Translations under genes and position numbers: made by a program
In this document: piece after piece, positions 48,752-58,779 of the stretch
Position numbering within the stretch: position 1 is the stretch's first letter
How the letters are laid out: every line of letters begins with the position of its first letter
Notes under the pieces: generated by a model
What the model saw: the letters and a program-made list of their open reading frames with translations, nothing else
Told to the model about the DNA's origin: nothing
The model's database searches: none
Source of the DNA: Myxococcales bacterium
GTDB taxonomy: Bacteria > Myxococcota_A > Polyangia > Haliangiales > Haliangiaceae
Direction of reading: 5' to 3'
Assembly (NCBI GenBank): GCA_016717005.1
Contig: JADJUF010000008.1
Span: 201,501-265,500 of the forward strand
Length of the DNA: 64,000 nucleotides

Positions 48752-48916
48752 CGCTGACAGGCCGCGGCGGTCGTGTCTCCCCGGCCACACGGGCCTGCGA
48801 GCGCGCGTCCCCAGGGGCAGCGGGCGCTGGCACCGCACGTGCTGTCTCCTTCGACACGGCGATCGACACGGCTTCGGGCCACCCCGGCTCGGGCGCTACG
48901 GGCAGGAGTCTCGACG

Positions 48917-49912
48917 ATGAAGAACCGCAAGATCGGCGTCCTGATGGGTGGCATGTCCAGCGAGCGCGAGGTGTCGCTGCGCAGCGGCGAGGCGGTGCTG
49001 GCGGCCCTGCGCGCGCGCGGCTTCCAGGCGGTCCCGATCTACGTCGATCGCGATCTCGACCTGGCGCTGCGCCAGGCGTCGATCGACGTCGCCTTCATCG
49101 CGCTCCACGGCCGCTACGGCGAGGACGGCTGCGTCCAGGGCATGCTCGAGATGATGGGCATCCCGTACACCGGCTCCGACGTGCTGGCCTCGGCGCTGGC
49201 GATGAACAAGATCAAGTCCAAGGAGCTGTTCCGGCTCAACAACCTGCCGACCGCGCCGTACTACGTCGCCCACGGCGACGGCGAGGACGCCGTCAGCGCC
49301 CACGGCGACTTCGGGTACCCGTGCGTCGTCAAGCCGGCGCGCGAGGGCAGCTCGGTCGGCGTGACGATCGTCGCCAGCGAGCGCGAGCTGCCAGCGGCGA
49401 TCGAGGCCGCGGCCTGCTTCGACGGTGAGGTCCTGGTCGAGCGCTACATCGCGGGCCAGGAGGTGTCGGTGGCCGTGCTCGGCGATCGCGCGCTGGGCGC
49501 GGTCGAGATCGCGCCGAAGACCGAGTTCTACGACTACGGCGCCAAGTACACGCGCGGCGCCACCAACTACTACCTGCCGCCGCGGCTGTCGCCCGAGCGC
49601 TACCGCGGCGTGCTGGCCCAGGCCGCGCGCGCGGTCGGGGCGCTGGGTTGCCGCGGCGCGACCCGCGTCGACCTGATCGTCAGCGAGGCCGGCAACGAGT
49701 ACCTGCTCGAGGTCAACACCGTGCCGGGCCTGACGCCGACCAGCCTGTTGCCGCGGATCGCCGCGGCCGCCGGCATCGACTTCGGCGAGCTGTGCGAGGC
49801 CCAGCTGTTCGCGGCCGCCCTGCCCTCCCATCGTCCCCGCGGCGAGCGCCGCATCGCCCAGCGCGGCTACGACGGCGACGAGCGTCGGGCCGAGCCGATC
49901 GCGCCGCACTGA
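48917..49912 (+). CDS. ddl: D-alanine-D-alanine ligase
   Basis: 331 residues from ATG 48917, with AGGAG eight bases upstream. The Ddl signatures are intact: LMGGMSSEREVSLRSG, LHGRYGEDGCVQGMLEMMGIPYTGS, VVKPAREGSSVGV, YDYGAKYTRGATNYYLP, and LLEVNTVPGLTPTSLLP. The enzyme makes the D-Ala-D-Ala dipeptide for peptidoglycan. The Tyr in the omega-loop region indicates the D-Ala type, not D-Lac. The stop overlaps the next start by one base (TGATG), so Ddl and the transglycosylase are coupled. Confidence 0.95.
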   Translation: MKNRKIGVLMGGMSSEREVSLRSGEAVLAALRARGFQAVPIYVDRDLDLALRQASIDVAFIALHGRYGEDGCVQGMLEMMGIPYTGSDVLASALAMNKIKSKELFRLNNLPTAPYYVAHGDGEDAVSAHGDFGYPCVVKPAREGSSVGVTIVASERELPAAIEAAACFDGEVLVERYIAGQEVSVAVLGDRALGAVEIAPKTEFYDYGAKYTRGATNYYLPPRLSPERYRGVLAQAARAVGALGCRGATRVDLIVSEAGNEYLLEVNTVPGLTPTSLLPRIAAAAGIDFGELCEAQLFAAALPSHRPRGERRIAQRGYDGDERRAEPIAPH

Positions 49913-51978
49913 TGCGGGCCGACGTCGCGCCGGGCGAGGTGACCGCGGTGGCCGCGGCGTGGCGCCGGCTGCGCCAGGAGCGCGTCGCGGTCGTGACGGT
50001 GGCGCTCGCGGTCGCGGCGCCGGTCGCGGCCCAGCGCTACCTCGACCATCGCATCCACGCCGATCTCGAGCCGGCGCTGACCCGCGCCACCGGCGTGGCG
50101 ACCCACGTCGGCGCGTTCGAGGCCGGGCTCACCGGCAACGTCACCGTGCGCCGGCTCGCGCTCGACGGCCTGCTGACCGCGGACGCGGTCGAGGCCGCGG
50201 TCTCGCTCGACTCGCTCCTGGCCGGCGACCTGACGCCCGACGAGATCCGCGTGACCCACCCGCGCGTGCGCGCGCTCGCCGACGCGCAGGGGCACGAGGT
50301 CTGGCGCGAGGTGCTGGCCCGGCTGGCGGCGCGCCGCGGCCACGGCGGCGCGGCCCGGGCCGGTCGACGCCTGCGGCGGATCGTCGTGTCGGGCGGCGAT
50401 CTCGTCGCGGAGGTGCGCGGCGTCCGGGTGCGCGCCGGCGACGTCGAGCTGCACCCGTCGGGGCACGGGGTCCGGCTGGTGACCGGCGCCGCGACCCTCA
50501 CCGCGGGCGGCGCTGGCTGGTCGGTCGACGGCTCGGCCGCGCGGGTCGGCGCCGACGTGCGCCTGCCCGAGCTGGCGATCGAGCGGGCCGCGGTGGTCGG
50601 CGGCCGCCTCGGCGTCACGCTCGGCGGCCCGCGCCTGGTCGCGAGCGACCTGACGCTGGTCCGGGACGCGGTCGATGGCCCGTGGCGCCTGACCGGCACC
50701 GTCGACGACGGCGGCGCGCCCCGCCCGGTCGCGATCGCGGCCACGACCGCCGACGGCGGCACCGCGCTGGCGTTCGCGGGCGAGCGCGTCCCGCTCGCGG
50801 TGTTCGGCACCCGCGCGGGACCGCTGGGGCTGGCCGACGCCCGGGTCAGCGGGCGGATCACGATCGCCACCGGCGCCACGACCGAGGCGCGGGGCCAGCT
50901 CGAGCTGACCGGCGCCCGCCTCGACCACCGCGCGATCGCCGACGAGGCGATCGCGCTCGACGGCGCGGTCGCGTTCGCGGTCCGCCGCGCCGGCGATCGG
51001 CTCGACGTCGATCAGCTCGCGCTCACGCGCGGCGCGGCCGCCCTCGACGCTCACGGCTGGGTGCGCTGGGGCGGCGCCGGGCCGATCGTCGGCAACCTGG
51101 CGCTGGCGGTGCCGACCACGCGCTGCCGCGATCTGCTCGACGCGCTGCCGCCGCCGGTGCGCGGCCACCTCGATCAGCTGGTCGTGCGCGGCACGATCGG
51201 CGGCACCGCCAGCGCGACGGTCGATCTCGACGCCGAGCTCGGCGACGGCGTCCACCTCGACGTCGACCTCGCGAACCAGTGCGAGGTCGTGGCCGACGCG
51301 CCCGCGGTCGACCCGCGCACGCTGGCCGGCGTCGCCGAGCACCGCTTCCCCGACGGCAGCAGCGCCGCGGTCGGCCCTGGGGTCGGCGACTGGGTCGACC
51401 TCGCGACCGTGCCGGCCTACGTGCGCGGCGCGTTCGTCGCCGCCGAGGACGCGCGGTTCTGGGACCACGACGGCTTCGACCTGACGCAGATCGCGCGCAG
51501 CCTCGAGATCGATCTGCGCGAGGAGCGGTTCGCGCGCGGCGGCTCGACGATCAGCCAGCAGCTGGTCAAGAACGCGTTCCTGCACCAGCGCCGGACGCTG
51601 GCGCGCAAGCTCGAGGAGGCGGTCCTGACCTGGCGGCTCGAGGCGGTGGTCTCGAAGTCGACGATCCTGGCCCGCTACCTCAACGTCATCGAGCTCGGCC
51701 CGGGCGTGTACGGCCTGGCCGCGGCCGCGCGCCACTGGTTCGGACGGGCGCCGGCGCAGCTGAGCGTCCGCCAGGTGGCGTTCCTGGCGGCGCTGACGCC
51801 GGCGCCGCGCACGATCAGCGCCCGCCTCGCCGCTCAGCACCGGCTCGATCCCGACACCGCGCACCGGGTCGACGTCGTCGTCCGCGCCATGCGCCGCGCC
51901 GGCGTCATCGACGCGGCGACCGCGCGCGCGGCCGCGACCGCGCCGCTCGACCTGCGCCCCGCCGCCCTCGGCCGCTGA
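49912..51978 (+). CDS. Membrane GT51 peptidoglycan transglycosylase with AsmA-like periplasmic region
   Basis: 688 residues. One N-terminal transmembrane helix is followed by about 430 residues of repeating beta-strand pattern like AsmA/DUF3971 proteins. The GT51 glycosyltransferase (about 490-680) has the catalytic Glu512 in AAEDARFWDHDGFD, GGSTISQQLVKNAFLHQRRTLARKLEE and ARYLNVIELGPGVYGLAAAARHWFG. There is no penicillin-binding domain, so it polymerises glycan without cross-linking, like MtgA but three times longer. It is coupled to ddl. Confidence 0.88.
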   Translation: MRADVAPGEVTAVAAAWRRLRQERVAVVTVALAVAAPVAAQRYLDHRIHADLEPALTRATGVATHVGAFEAGLTGNVTVRRLALDGLLTADAVEAAVSLDSLLAGDLTPDEIRVTHPRVRALADAQGHEVWREVLARLAARRGHGGAARAGRRLRRIVVSGGDLVAEVRGVRVRAGDVELHPSGHGVRLVTGAATLTAGGAGWSVDGSAARVGADVRLPELAIERAAVVGGRLGVTLGGPRLVASDLTLVRDAVDGPWRLTGTVDDGGAPRPVAIAATTADGGTALAFAGERVPLAVFGTRAGPLGLADARVSGRITIATGATTEARGQLELTGARLDHRAIADEAIALDGAVAFAVRRAGDRLDVDQLALTRGAAALDAHGWVRWGGAGPIVGNLALAVPTTRCRDLLDALPPPVRGHLDQLVVRGTIGGTASATVDLDAELGDGVHLDVDLANQCEVVADAPAVDPRTLAGVAEHRFPDGSSAAVGPGVGDWVDLATVPAYVRGAFVAAEDARFWDHDGFDLTQIARSLEIDLREERFARGGSTISQQLVKNAFLHQRRTLARKLEEAVLTWRLEAVVSKSTILARYLNVIELGPGVYGLAAAARHWFGRAPAQLSVRQVAFLAALTPAPRTISARLAAQHRLDPDTAHRVDVVVRAMRRAGVIDAATARAAATAPLDLRPAALGR

Positions 51979-51992
51979 TCGACCTGCGCCCC
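51947..51992. repeat. Short duplication at the GT51 gene end
   Basis: TCGACCTGCGCCCC occurs at 51947-51960 and again at 51979-51992, a 32-bp period spanning the stop codon. It is a decayed case of the gene-end duplication seen elsewhere in this window. Confidence 0.5.
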
Positions 51993-52125
51993 GGACGCCG
52001 GGACGAACCGTCGCCTCAGACGCCAGGCACCGGTTCACGGCGCGCTCCGGTCGACCCGGCTGGAGCCTCACGGGGCGGGGCCCGTCGAGGCTTCCGCACC
52101 GAGGTGCCGACGAAGCCGCTGGAAC

Positions 52126-52857
<732 letters not shown>

Positions 52858-52911
52858 CTTGGGCGAGCGATCAGCATACCTGGTTTTGCGCGTCGGCGCC
52901 CCGTTCGCGCC

Positions 52912-55614
52912 TCACTCGTCCACCAGATCGCTCTCGTCGAGCTCCTCGTCCCCGCCGTCATCGTCCGGGACCAGGTCGCTGTCGTCGAGCAGCTCCATCG
53001 GGCTCGACGCGTCCAGGGCCGCCAGCTCGCCCTTGCCGAGCTCGGGCAGCCCGCGCTCGAGCGCCTCGAAGAACCGCCGGGAGAACGCCCGGTTGACCGT
53101 GACCTCACGGCCGGGGCTGCGCCCGGACACGTCGTCCGACGCCGCCGGCGCCATGCGCTCGATCGCCATGCGCGCGACCGGCGCCACGGCGCTGTGGCCG
53201 TTGGCGAGGGTCTCGACCGCGTGCTTGCCGCCCCGCACGCCGACGTGGGCCATGGCCCAGGCGATGCGCTCGCGATCGCCGGCGCTGGCGCGGTCGCCGA
53301 GCCGGCCCAGGCGGGCCGCCAGGGGCATCAACGCCGGCGGACCCACGTGGCCGACCGCCCGCGCGATCTCGCGCCAGATCTCGGTCGGCTCACCCAGCAG
53401 CGCGTCGACCACCGCCTCGGTGCCCGCCTCGGTGTGCAGGAGCGCCAGCGCCAGCGCGCACCCGTGCCGCAAGAACGCCTTCGAGCTGGCAAGCCCGGCG
53501 GTCAGGGTCGGGGCCGCGGTCGGCCCCAGCCGCACCATCGCGCCCAGCACCCGCACCGCGTCGGCGCGGCTCATGCGCCGGACCGCGTTCATGACCAGGC
53601 GCGCGACGGTGCCGTCGCCGCGCTCGCACAGCTCGAGGGCGGCCGCGAGCCGGCGATCGCGATCGTCGAGCAGCCGGACCAGCTCGGGCACCGGCAGGCC
53701 GCGCACGCCCGGCGCCGCGGTCGGCTTGGCGGCGATCGTCCCCGACGTCGCCGGCTCGTCCTCCGCGCTCGCGCTCGTCGCCGAGGCCACGCCCAGCGCG
53801 GTGGCCTCGTCGGCGAGGGCCTTGCGGTTGTCCTCGATGGCGTCCGCGTCCAGATCGTTGGCCTGGGCCTGCCCGAGCAGGTTCGCGAACCCGGCCTCGA
53901 GCCGCGCCAGCAGATCCCGGCGCGAGCGCGCCAGGCCCTCCGACACCGCGGTCTGGGCCAGCTCGGGGCCCATCCACAGGCCGAGCTCGATCGCGCGCGC
54001 CAGCACCGCGCGGCGCAGCTCGCGCCAGCGCGTCAGCGGGAAGCTGCGCACGCACGCGAGGTAGTCCTCCCGCGCGGGCCGCGAGAACCGGCGGGCGATC
54101 GCCAGGGCCCGACGGGCCTGGTTCGCGGTGGCCATGGGCTCGAGCTTGTCGACGCGGAACTCGCCGTGCTCGGGGTGAGCCAGGCCGAGCAGATCGAGGC
54201 CCGAGCCGCCGAGCGCGACCAGGCCCCGGGCGAAGTTCGCCGACGCGCCGAGCGCGCGCAGGTGATCCGACGCGGCCCGCAGCACGAACCCGACGTTCTC
54301 GGTCAGCGGCGCCTGGAGCCGGGCCCGCCGGACCGGCCGGCCGTCGACGATCACGTCGACCTCGATCGTGAAGTCGCGCTCGAGGGCGGCCAGGAACCGC
54401 CGATCGACCTCGCCGGCGACGTCGAGCGGGACGACGACGCGGTGGCTCGGGCCGACCCCGCGCAGGGCGGCGGGCGTGCCGATCACCAGCGCGATCACGC
54501 CGTACTCGGGCAGGCGGTGGACGACCAGGCGCACGTCGAGCCGGCTGGCGGTCAGCGCGGCGCCGCTGGTGCCGCCGGCGCGCAGCGCGACCCGGACCCG
54601 GCCGTCGTCGTCGATCGAGAACACCGCGGGCGCGGTCGAGCGCGCGAACCCGAGCACCCACGGATCGCTGCCCGGACGCGGCGCGTCGGCGGTGACCGTG
54701 GTGATGGGATCGGCCGACGACGGCAGCTCGGGCGCGTCGGCCTCCTCCAGCATCTCGAACGGGCTGGTCACCTCGTCGGGCACCTCGGTCAGCGACCGCA
54801 CCGGGGTCGTGACCGGCTCGCTGGCGGCGGCGGTGGGCGCGCCCGGCGTCGGGCGGGAGGGCCGGATGGCGCTGCGCGCGCCCTCGGCCCGGGCCCGGGT
54901 CAGCTCGCGCTCGGCCTCGGCCCGGAGCTCGGCGGCCTCGGCCCGGAGCTCGGCCGCCTCGGCACCGAGCCGGGTCGCGTCCCGATCCGCCTCGACCAGG
55001 CGGCGCGCGGCCTCGGCGCCAGCCGCGGCCAGGTCGGCCTGGCGGGCCTCGAGCTCCCGCAGGTGCTGCTCGAGCGCGGCCTCCCGCGTCGCCAGCTCGG
55101 CGCGGCGCTCGCCCAGCTCCCGGCGCTCGCGCTCGACCTCACGGCCGGCCTCGGCGGCCCGGTGGGTCGACAGCGCTGCGCCAGCGCGGGCCTCGAGCAG
55201 CGCGGTCAGGCCGGCCGCGCCGAACACCAGGCCGAAGTCGCGCACGTACGCTGGCACCGCGGCCGTCCGATCGGCCGCCAGCTCGGTGAAGGTCTGGGCC
55301 CGCAGCTCCAGCTCGCGGTGGCGATCGCTGGCGCTGGCCACGACCACGAACACCTCGGCCGCGGGGTCGTGGAACACCACCGGGGTGGTCACGACGACCT
55401 CGCTGCCGTCGGGGCCGGCGATCCGGTTGATCGGCTCGCCGGCCATCAGGCGCTGCGCCAGGTCAGGATCGGCGACGGCGTCGATCACGTCGTACACCCG
55501 GGCCGTGATCACGTCGCCCGAGGGCAGCGTGACGTGCACGGCACGGGTGCGGGTGGCGCCCACGGCGCCGCGGTACGCGTTCTGCGAAGGTGCGCGCTCG
55601 CGCCCACGAGACAT
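52912..55614 (-). CDS. Large hypothetical protein: CpXC-like N-terminus, coiled coil, HEAT-like C-terminus
   Basis: 900 residues. The first 150 residues resemble the CpXC domain (PVVFHDPAAEVFVVVASAS ... PAYVRDFGLVFGAAGLTALLEA) but without its Cys pairs. A coiled coil follows (about 155-255, runs such as REVERERRELGERRAELATREAALEQHL). The middle is alpha/beta with a VALRAGG strand region. Residues about 650-830 are HEAT-like helical pairs (RDRRLAAALELCERGDGTVARLVMNAV). The C-terminus is acidic (DDSDLVPDDDGGDEELDESDL). The family is not recognised; the domain calls are tentative. A scaffold or regulator is possible. Confidence 0.6.
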   Translation of the reverse strand: MSRGRERAPSQNAYRGAVGATRTRAVHVTLPSGDVITARVYDVIDAVADPDLAQRLMAGEPINRIAGPDGSEVVVTTPVVFHDPAAEVFVVVASASDRHRELELRAQTFTELAADRTAAVPAYVRDFGLVFGAAGLTALLEARAGAALSTHRAAEAGREVERERRELGERRAELATREAALEQHLRELEARQADLAAAGAEAARRLVEADRDATRLGAEAAELRAEAAELRAEAERELTRARAEGARSAIRPSRPTPGAPTAAASEPVTTPVRSLTEVPDEVTSPFEMLEEADAPELPSSADPITTVTADAPRPGSDPWVLGFARSTAPAVFSIDDDGRVRVALRAGGTSGAALTASRLDVRLVVHRLPEYGVIALVIGTPAALRGVGPSHRVVVPLDVAGEVDRRFLAALERDFTIEVDVIVDGRPVRRARLQAPLTENVGFVLRAASDHLRALGASANFARGLVALGGSGLDLLGLAHPEHGEFRVDKLEPMATANQARRALAIARRFSRPAREDYLACVRSFPLTRWRELRRAVLARAIELGLWMGPELAQTAVSEGLARSRRDLLARLEAGFANLLGQAQANDLDADAIEDNRKALADEATALGVASATSASAEDEPATSGTIAAKPTAAPGVRGLPVPELVRLLDDRDRRLAAALELCERGDGTVARLVMNAVRRMSRADAVRVLGAMVRLGPTAAPTLTAGLASSKAFLRHGCALALALLHTEAGTEAVVDALLGEPTEIWREIARAVGHVGPPALMPLAARLGRLGDRASAGDRERIAWAMAHVGVRGGKHAVETLANGHSAVAPVARMAIERMAPAASDDVSGRSPGREVTVNRAFSRRFFEALERGLPELGKGELAALDASSPMELLDDSDLVPDDDGGDEELDESDLVDE

Positions 55615-55661
55615 ACCGACGGCATATCATCGCGCCGCGCGCGCGATCCAGCCGCGGCCGA

Positions 55662-56261
55662 TCAATTGACGAGCGGGTCGACCGGGTCGGGGGCGGGCGC
55701 GTCGTCTTCGACGTCGTCATCGGTGCCGTCGTCCGGGGCCGGCACCGGCTCGCCGGCCAGCTGGGCCGCGACGGTCACCAGCACCTCGTGGACGTGCTCG
55801 AGGGTGTCGAGCCGGCCGCACAGCGAGTAGTACTCCTCGGTCGACACCGGGCTCATCCGCGCCATCGCCTGCTCGACGTACGGGCGCATCCGCGGCGGCG
55901 CCTCGAGGCCGGTGTCGAGATCGTCGACCTCGGCCCGGGCGATCGCGGCCCCGACCATGCCGGCCGGCGAGAACGCCAGCCCGGTCGGCAGCACCATGCG
56001 CCAGCCGGTGATCTCCTCGGTCTCGGTCTCCCAGCGCCCGCCGAGCCGGCGCTGCACGACCTCGCCGAAGTACGCGGCGGCGGTCGCGACCACGAGCCGG
56101 GTCGTGGCCGGTTGATCGGTCGGCACCGAGCGCAGGTAGTGGTCGAGCAGCGGCAGCGTGTCGCTGTCGAAGTCGAGATCGACCCCGACCGCGCGCTTGA
56201 CGTACGCGACGGTCTGGGCGGCGTACTCGCGGAGGCGATCCGAGGTGGCGGGCACCGACAT
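55662..56261 (-). CDS. Hypothetical protein (199 residues)
   Basis: ATG 56261. It is a soluble helical and mixed protein with a conserved-looking core (YFGEVVQRRLGGRWETETEEITGWRMVLPTG) and an acidic, Pro-rich C-terminus (GTDDDVEDDAPAPDPVDP). No signal or membrane segment is present. I do not recognise the family. It lies 47 bases upstream of the 900-residue gene on the same strand and could be co-transcribed with it. Confidence 0.7.
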   Translation of the reverse strand: MSVPATSDRLREYAAQTVAYVKRAVGVDLDFDSDTLPLLDHYLRSVPTDQPATTRLVVATAAAYFGEVVQRRLGGRWETETEEITGWRMVLPTGLAFSPAGMVGAAIARAEVDDLDTGLEAPPRMRPYVEQAMARMSPVSTEEYYSLCGRLDTLEHVHEVLVTVAAQLAGEPVPAPDDGTDDDVEDDAPAPDPVDPLVN

Positions 56262-56322
56262 CGTCGCAGCATGTCGGCGGAACCCCGGCGGGTCAAGGCG
56301 CGCGCGGCGAGCCGCCGGGCGG

Positions 56323-57288
56323 CTACTGCTGGAGCAGGCTGAAGCTGACGTCGCCGAACCGCGACTCGACCTTGACCGCCGCCCGCCCGCGCCGGCGCCC
56401 GTACTGGGCCTCGACCCAGCGATCCGCCGTGGTCGGGGGCGCCGCGCTCGGGGTGCCGCCGGTCATCGACAGCCGGCCGCCCGCGCGCGCGCGGACCGCC
56501 AGGCCGACCTGGCCGCGCACCCGCACGTCGACCGAGCCGCGCAGCGACGTGACCGTCAGCGCGCCGCCGGCCTGGGCCTCGGCCTCGAGATCGATCGCGC
56601 CGGTGATGGTCGACATCCGCACCTGGCGCGACGCGACCCGCCGGCCGTCGATGTCGCCGTCGTAGACCTGGGCCGTGAGCGCGGCGCCGCGGACGCCGTC
56701 GAACGCGACGTCGCCGTCGACGGCGTGGCTGTCGAGCGTGCCGAAGACCTCCTCGAACCGCTGGCTGCCGGCCAGCGAGCGCGCGAACACGACCCCGGCG
56801 ACGTTGCGGACCACGATCGGCCCGGTCGACGAGTCGAGATCGGCGCCCGCGTCGACGTTCTCGACCGACAGCCGGCCGGTGCTGACCCGGCCCGCGACCT
56901 TGACGGCGCGCGGCACCCGGACCCGCAGATCGACCCGGATCGTGGCCAGCGCGACCGCCGGCCGATCCTTGCGCGCGATCACCTCGGTGGTCAGGCGGAC
57001 CGCGCCGTCGGGGCCCTGCACCGCCACGACCCGCAGGCGCCCGAGCGCGCTCGGATCGGGCGCGTGCTTGACCGAGTCGATCACGACCGAGGTGCCGTCG
57101 TAGCCCTCGATGCGGACGTCGCCGTAGGGGTTGTCGATCGCGATCGCGCCGATCGCGCGGGTCGTCGGCACGACCTCGAGCGTGGCGCGCTCGACCACCG
57201 CGCCGTCGCCGTCGCCGTCGGTGCCGTCGTCGGCGTGGGCGCCCAGCGGCGCGGCGATCAGCGCCAGCACCAGCAGCGCGCGGGTCAT
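56323..57288 (-). CDS. DUF4097-type exported beta-helix protein
   Basis: 321 residues from ATG 57288. A signal peptide (ALLVLALIAAPLGAHA) is followed by repeats of a right-handed beta-helix type with N-P-Y-G-D-V, a STGPIVVRN repeat, VDGDVAF and GAIDLEA, as in DUF4097/putative adhesin proteins. Such proteins often sit in operons with ECF sigma and anti-sigma genes, as here. It overlaps the anti-sigma gene by four bases (ATGA). The C-terminus ends in a hydrophobic SLLQQ. It is probably an envelope protein. Confidence 0.8.
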   Translation of the reverse strand: MTRALLVLALIAAPLGAHADDGTDGDGDGAVVERATLEVVPTTRAIGAIAIDNPYGDVRIEGYDGTSVVIDSVKHAPDPSALGRLRVVAVQGPDGAVRLTTEVIARKDRPAVALATIRVDLRVRVPRAVKVAGRVSTGRLSVENVDAGADLDSSTGPIVVRNVAGVVFARSLAGSQRFEEVFGTLDSHAVDGDVAFDGVRGAALTAQVYDGDIDGRRVASRQVRMSTITGAIDLEAEAQAGGALTVTSLRGSVDVRVRGQVGLAVRARAGGRLSMTGGTPSAAPPTTADRWVEAQYGRRRGRAAVKVESRFGDVSFSLLQQ

Positions 57289-57998
57289 CGTGCGCCCCCC
57301 ATGGCGACCTGCTCGCCCAGCGCGACGCGCTCGAGGTACGCGGTCAGCTCGTGCCACGCGCGATCGCGGCCGAGGCCAGGATCCGACGTCAAGACCGCGC
57401 GCTCGCGCCGCTCGACCTCGTGGGCGAAGTGCCGGGCCCGGGCGGCTGGCCAGCTCGCGACCTCGGTCCGCGCCATCGCCAGCAGCTCGGCGGCGACCTT
57501 GCGGAAGCGGGCCTCGGCGTCGCGCTCGAGGTCGGCGTGCTCGTCGAGCGCGTCGCGCAGCGCCAGGTGCACCGGCGGCGCCGGCGGGGCGAGCTCGGTG
57601 ACCGGCGCGGTCAGCGCCAGCGGACGGGTCGCGTCGCCGCCGTGGCGGAGCTGCCCGACCACCAGCGCGATCGCGCCGGCCGAGGCGATCATCGTCGCTG
57701 GCCACAGCACCGGGCGGGCCCAGCCGCGCAGGCGCGTCCAGGCGCGCGCGACCGGGCCGCGCTCGCTGTCGGCGATCTCGGCGGCGCCGAGCCGGGCGTT
57801 GATCTGGGCCCACAGCGCCGGCGGCGGCTCCGGCGGCGGCAGCTCGACCAGGGCGTCGCGCAGGCGCGCGTGCTGATCGGCGAGGTCGCGGCACGCCGCG
57901 CACACCCGCAGGTGCCCGCGACAGGCGCTCGCGCGATCGTCGTCGAGATCGCCGTCGAGGTAGGCGACCACCGAGGCGGTGAGGTCGCGACAGGTCAT
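57285..57998 (-). CDS. Zinc-finger anti-sigma factor
   Basis: 237 residues from ATG 57998. The N-terminus has the ZAS motif H-x3-C-x2-C (HLRVCAACRDL near residues 30-40). One transmembrane helix lies near 95-115 (VLWPATMIASAGAIALVVGQL), followed by a long helical extracytoplasmic part. Both ends are coupled: ATGA overlaps with the sigma factor upstream and the DUF4097 gene downstream. It would hold the sigma factor inactive at the membrane until the signal arrives. Confidence 0.88.
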   Translation of the reverse strand: MTCRDLTASVVAYLDGDLDDDRASACRGHLRVCAACRDLADQHARLRDALVELPPPEPPPALWAQINARLGAAEIADSERGPVARAWTRLRGWARPVLWPATMIASAGAIALVVGQLRHGGDATRPLALTAPVTELAPPAPPVHLALRDALDEHADLERDAEARFRKVAAELLAMARTEVASWPAARARHFAHEVERRERAVLTSDPGLGRDRAWHELTAYLERVALGEQVAMGGAR

Positions 57999-58678
57999 GC
58001 GCCGTCCCCGGGCAGCCGCTCGGCGGCCAGGGCCGGGCCCAGGAGCTCGCGCATCTTGGCGCGGGCCTTGTGCAGCTGCGACTTGGACGTGCCGATCCGG
58101 CAGTCCATGATCGCCGCGCACTCCTCGTGGGACAGGCCCTCGATGTCGTGCAGGACCAGGATCGCGCGGTAGCCGGCGGGCAGGAGCGCCATCGCCGCCT
58201 CGACCCGGCGCGACAGCCGCGGGTCGCGCAGCGCGGTCGGCGGCGCGGCCATGCTCTCGAGCTGATCGTCGCCGACCTCGTGCCGGCGCTTCTGCTTGGC
58301 GGCGTGGGTCAGCGCGCAGTTGACCGCGAGCCGGTAGACCCAGGTGCCGAGCTGGGCGTCGCCGCGGAACCCGCCGAGGCCGCGGAACACCCGGACGAAG
58401 ACCTCCTGCGCGACCTCCTCGACGTCGACCGGGCCGACGATGCGGTGGCACAGGCCGAACACCCGGCGCTTGTACTGGTGGTACAGGGTCTCCATCGCGC
58501 GGGCCTCGCCGCGGCGACAGGCAGCGATCAGCGTTGCGTCGTCCATGGCGGCGCCGGGGACGGCGGTGCGGGGGCGTGGGATTTCGGAGACTGCGGTCGT
58601 GGCCACCGGTTCCTCGCGGCGTGGGTCCGAGGTCAGACCCGCCAGCGGGGCGGAGGGTTGCCTGGGCCGATCGCTCAC
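57995..58678 (-). CDS. ECF RNA polymerase sigma factor
   Basis: 227 residues from GTG 58678; an ATG at 58546 (residue 45) would give a more typical length of 183. Region 2 (AMETLYHQYKRRVFGLCHRI ... EEVAQEVFVRVFRGLGGFRG ... LGTWVYRLAVNCALTH) and region 4 (LPAGYRAILVLHDIEGLSHEECA ... GTSKSQLHKARAKMRELL) are complete. The coupled anti-sigma and DUF4097 genes form an envelope-stress-like unit. No ECF-type promoter could be found upstream, so autoregulation is uncertain here. Confidence 0.92.
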   Translation of the reverse strand: MSDRPRQPSAPLAGLTSDPRREEPVATTAVSEIPRPRTAVPGAAMDDATLIAACRRGEARAMETLYHQYKRRVFGLCHRIVGPVDVEEVAQEVFVRVFRGLGGFRGDAQLGTWVYRLAVNCALTHAAKQKRRHEVGDDQLESMAAPPTALRDPRLSRRVEAAMALLPAGYRAILVLHDIEGLSHEECAAIMDCRIGTSKSQLHKARAKMRELLGPALAAERLPGDGA

Positions 58679-58779
58679 GTACGCGACCCTACACCGGCGA
58701 GATCGCGCGGTCGAGGCGGCCCGGAGCCACGGCGGGCCTGGTACCCTGCGGGTGTGATCGGTCCGACACGGAGCGCTCG

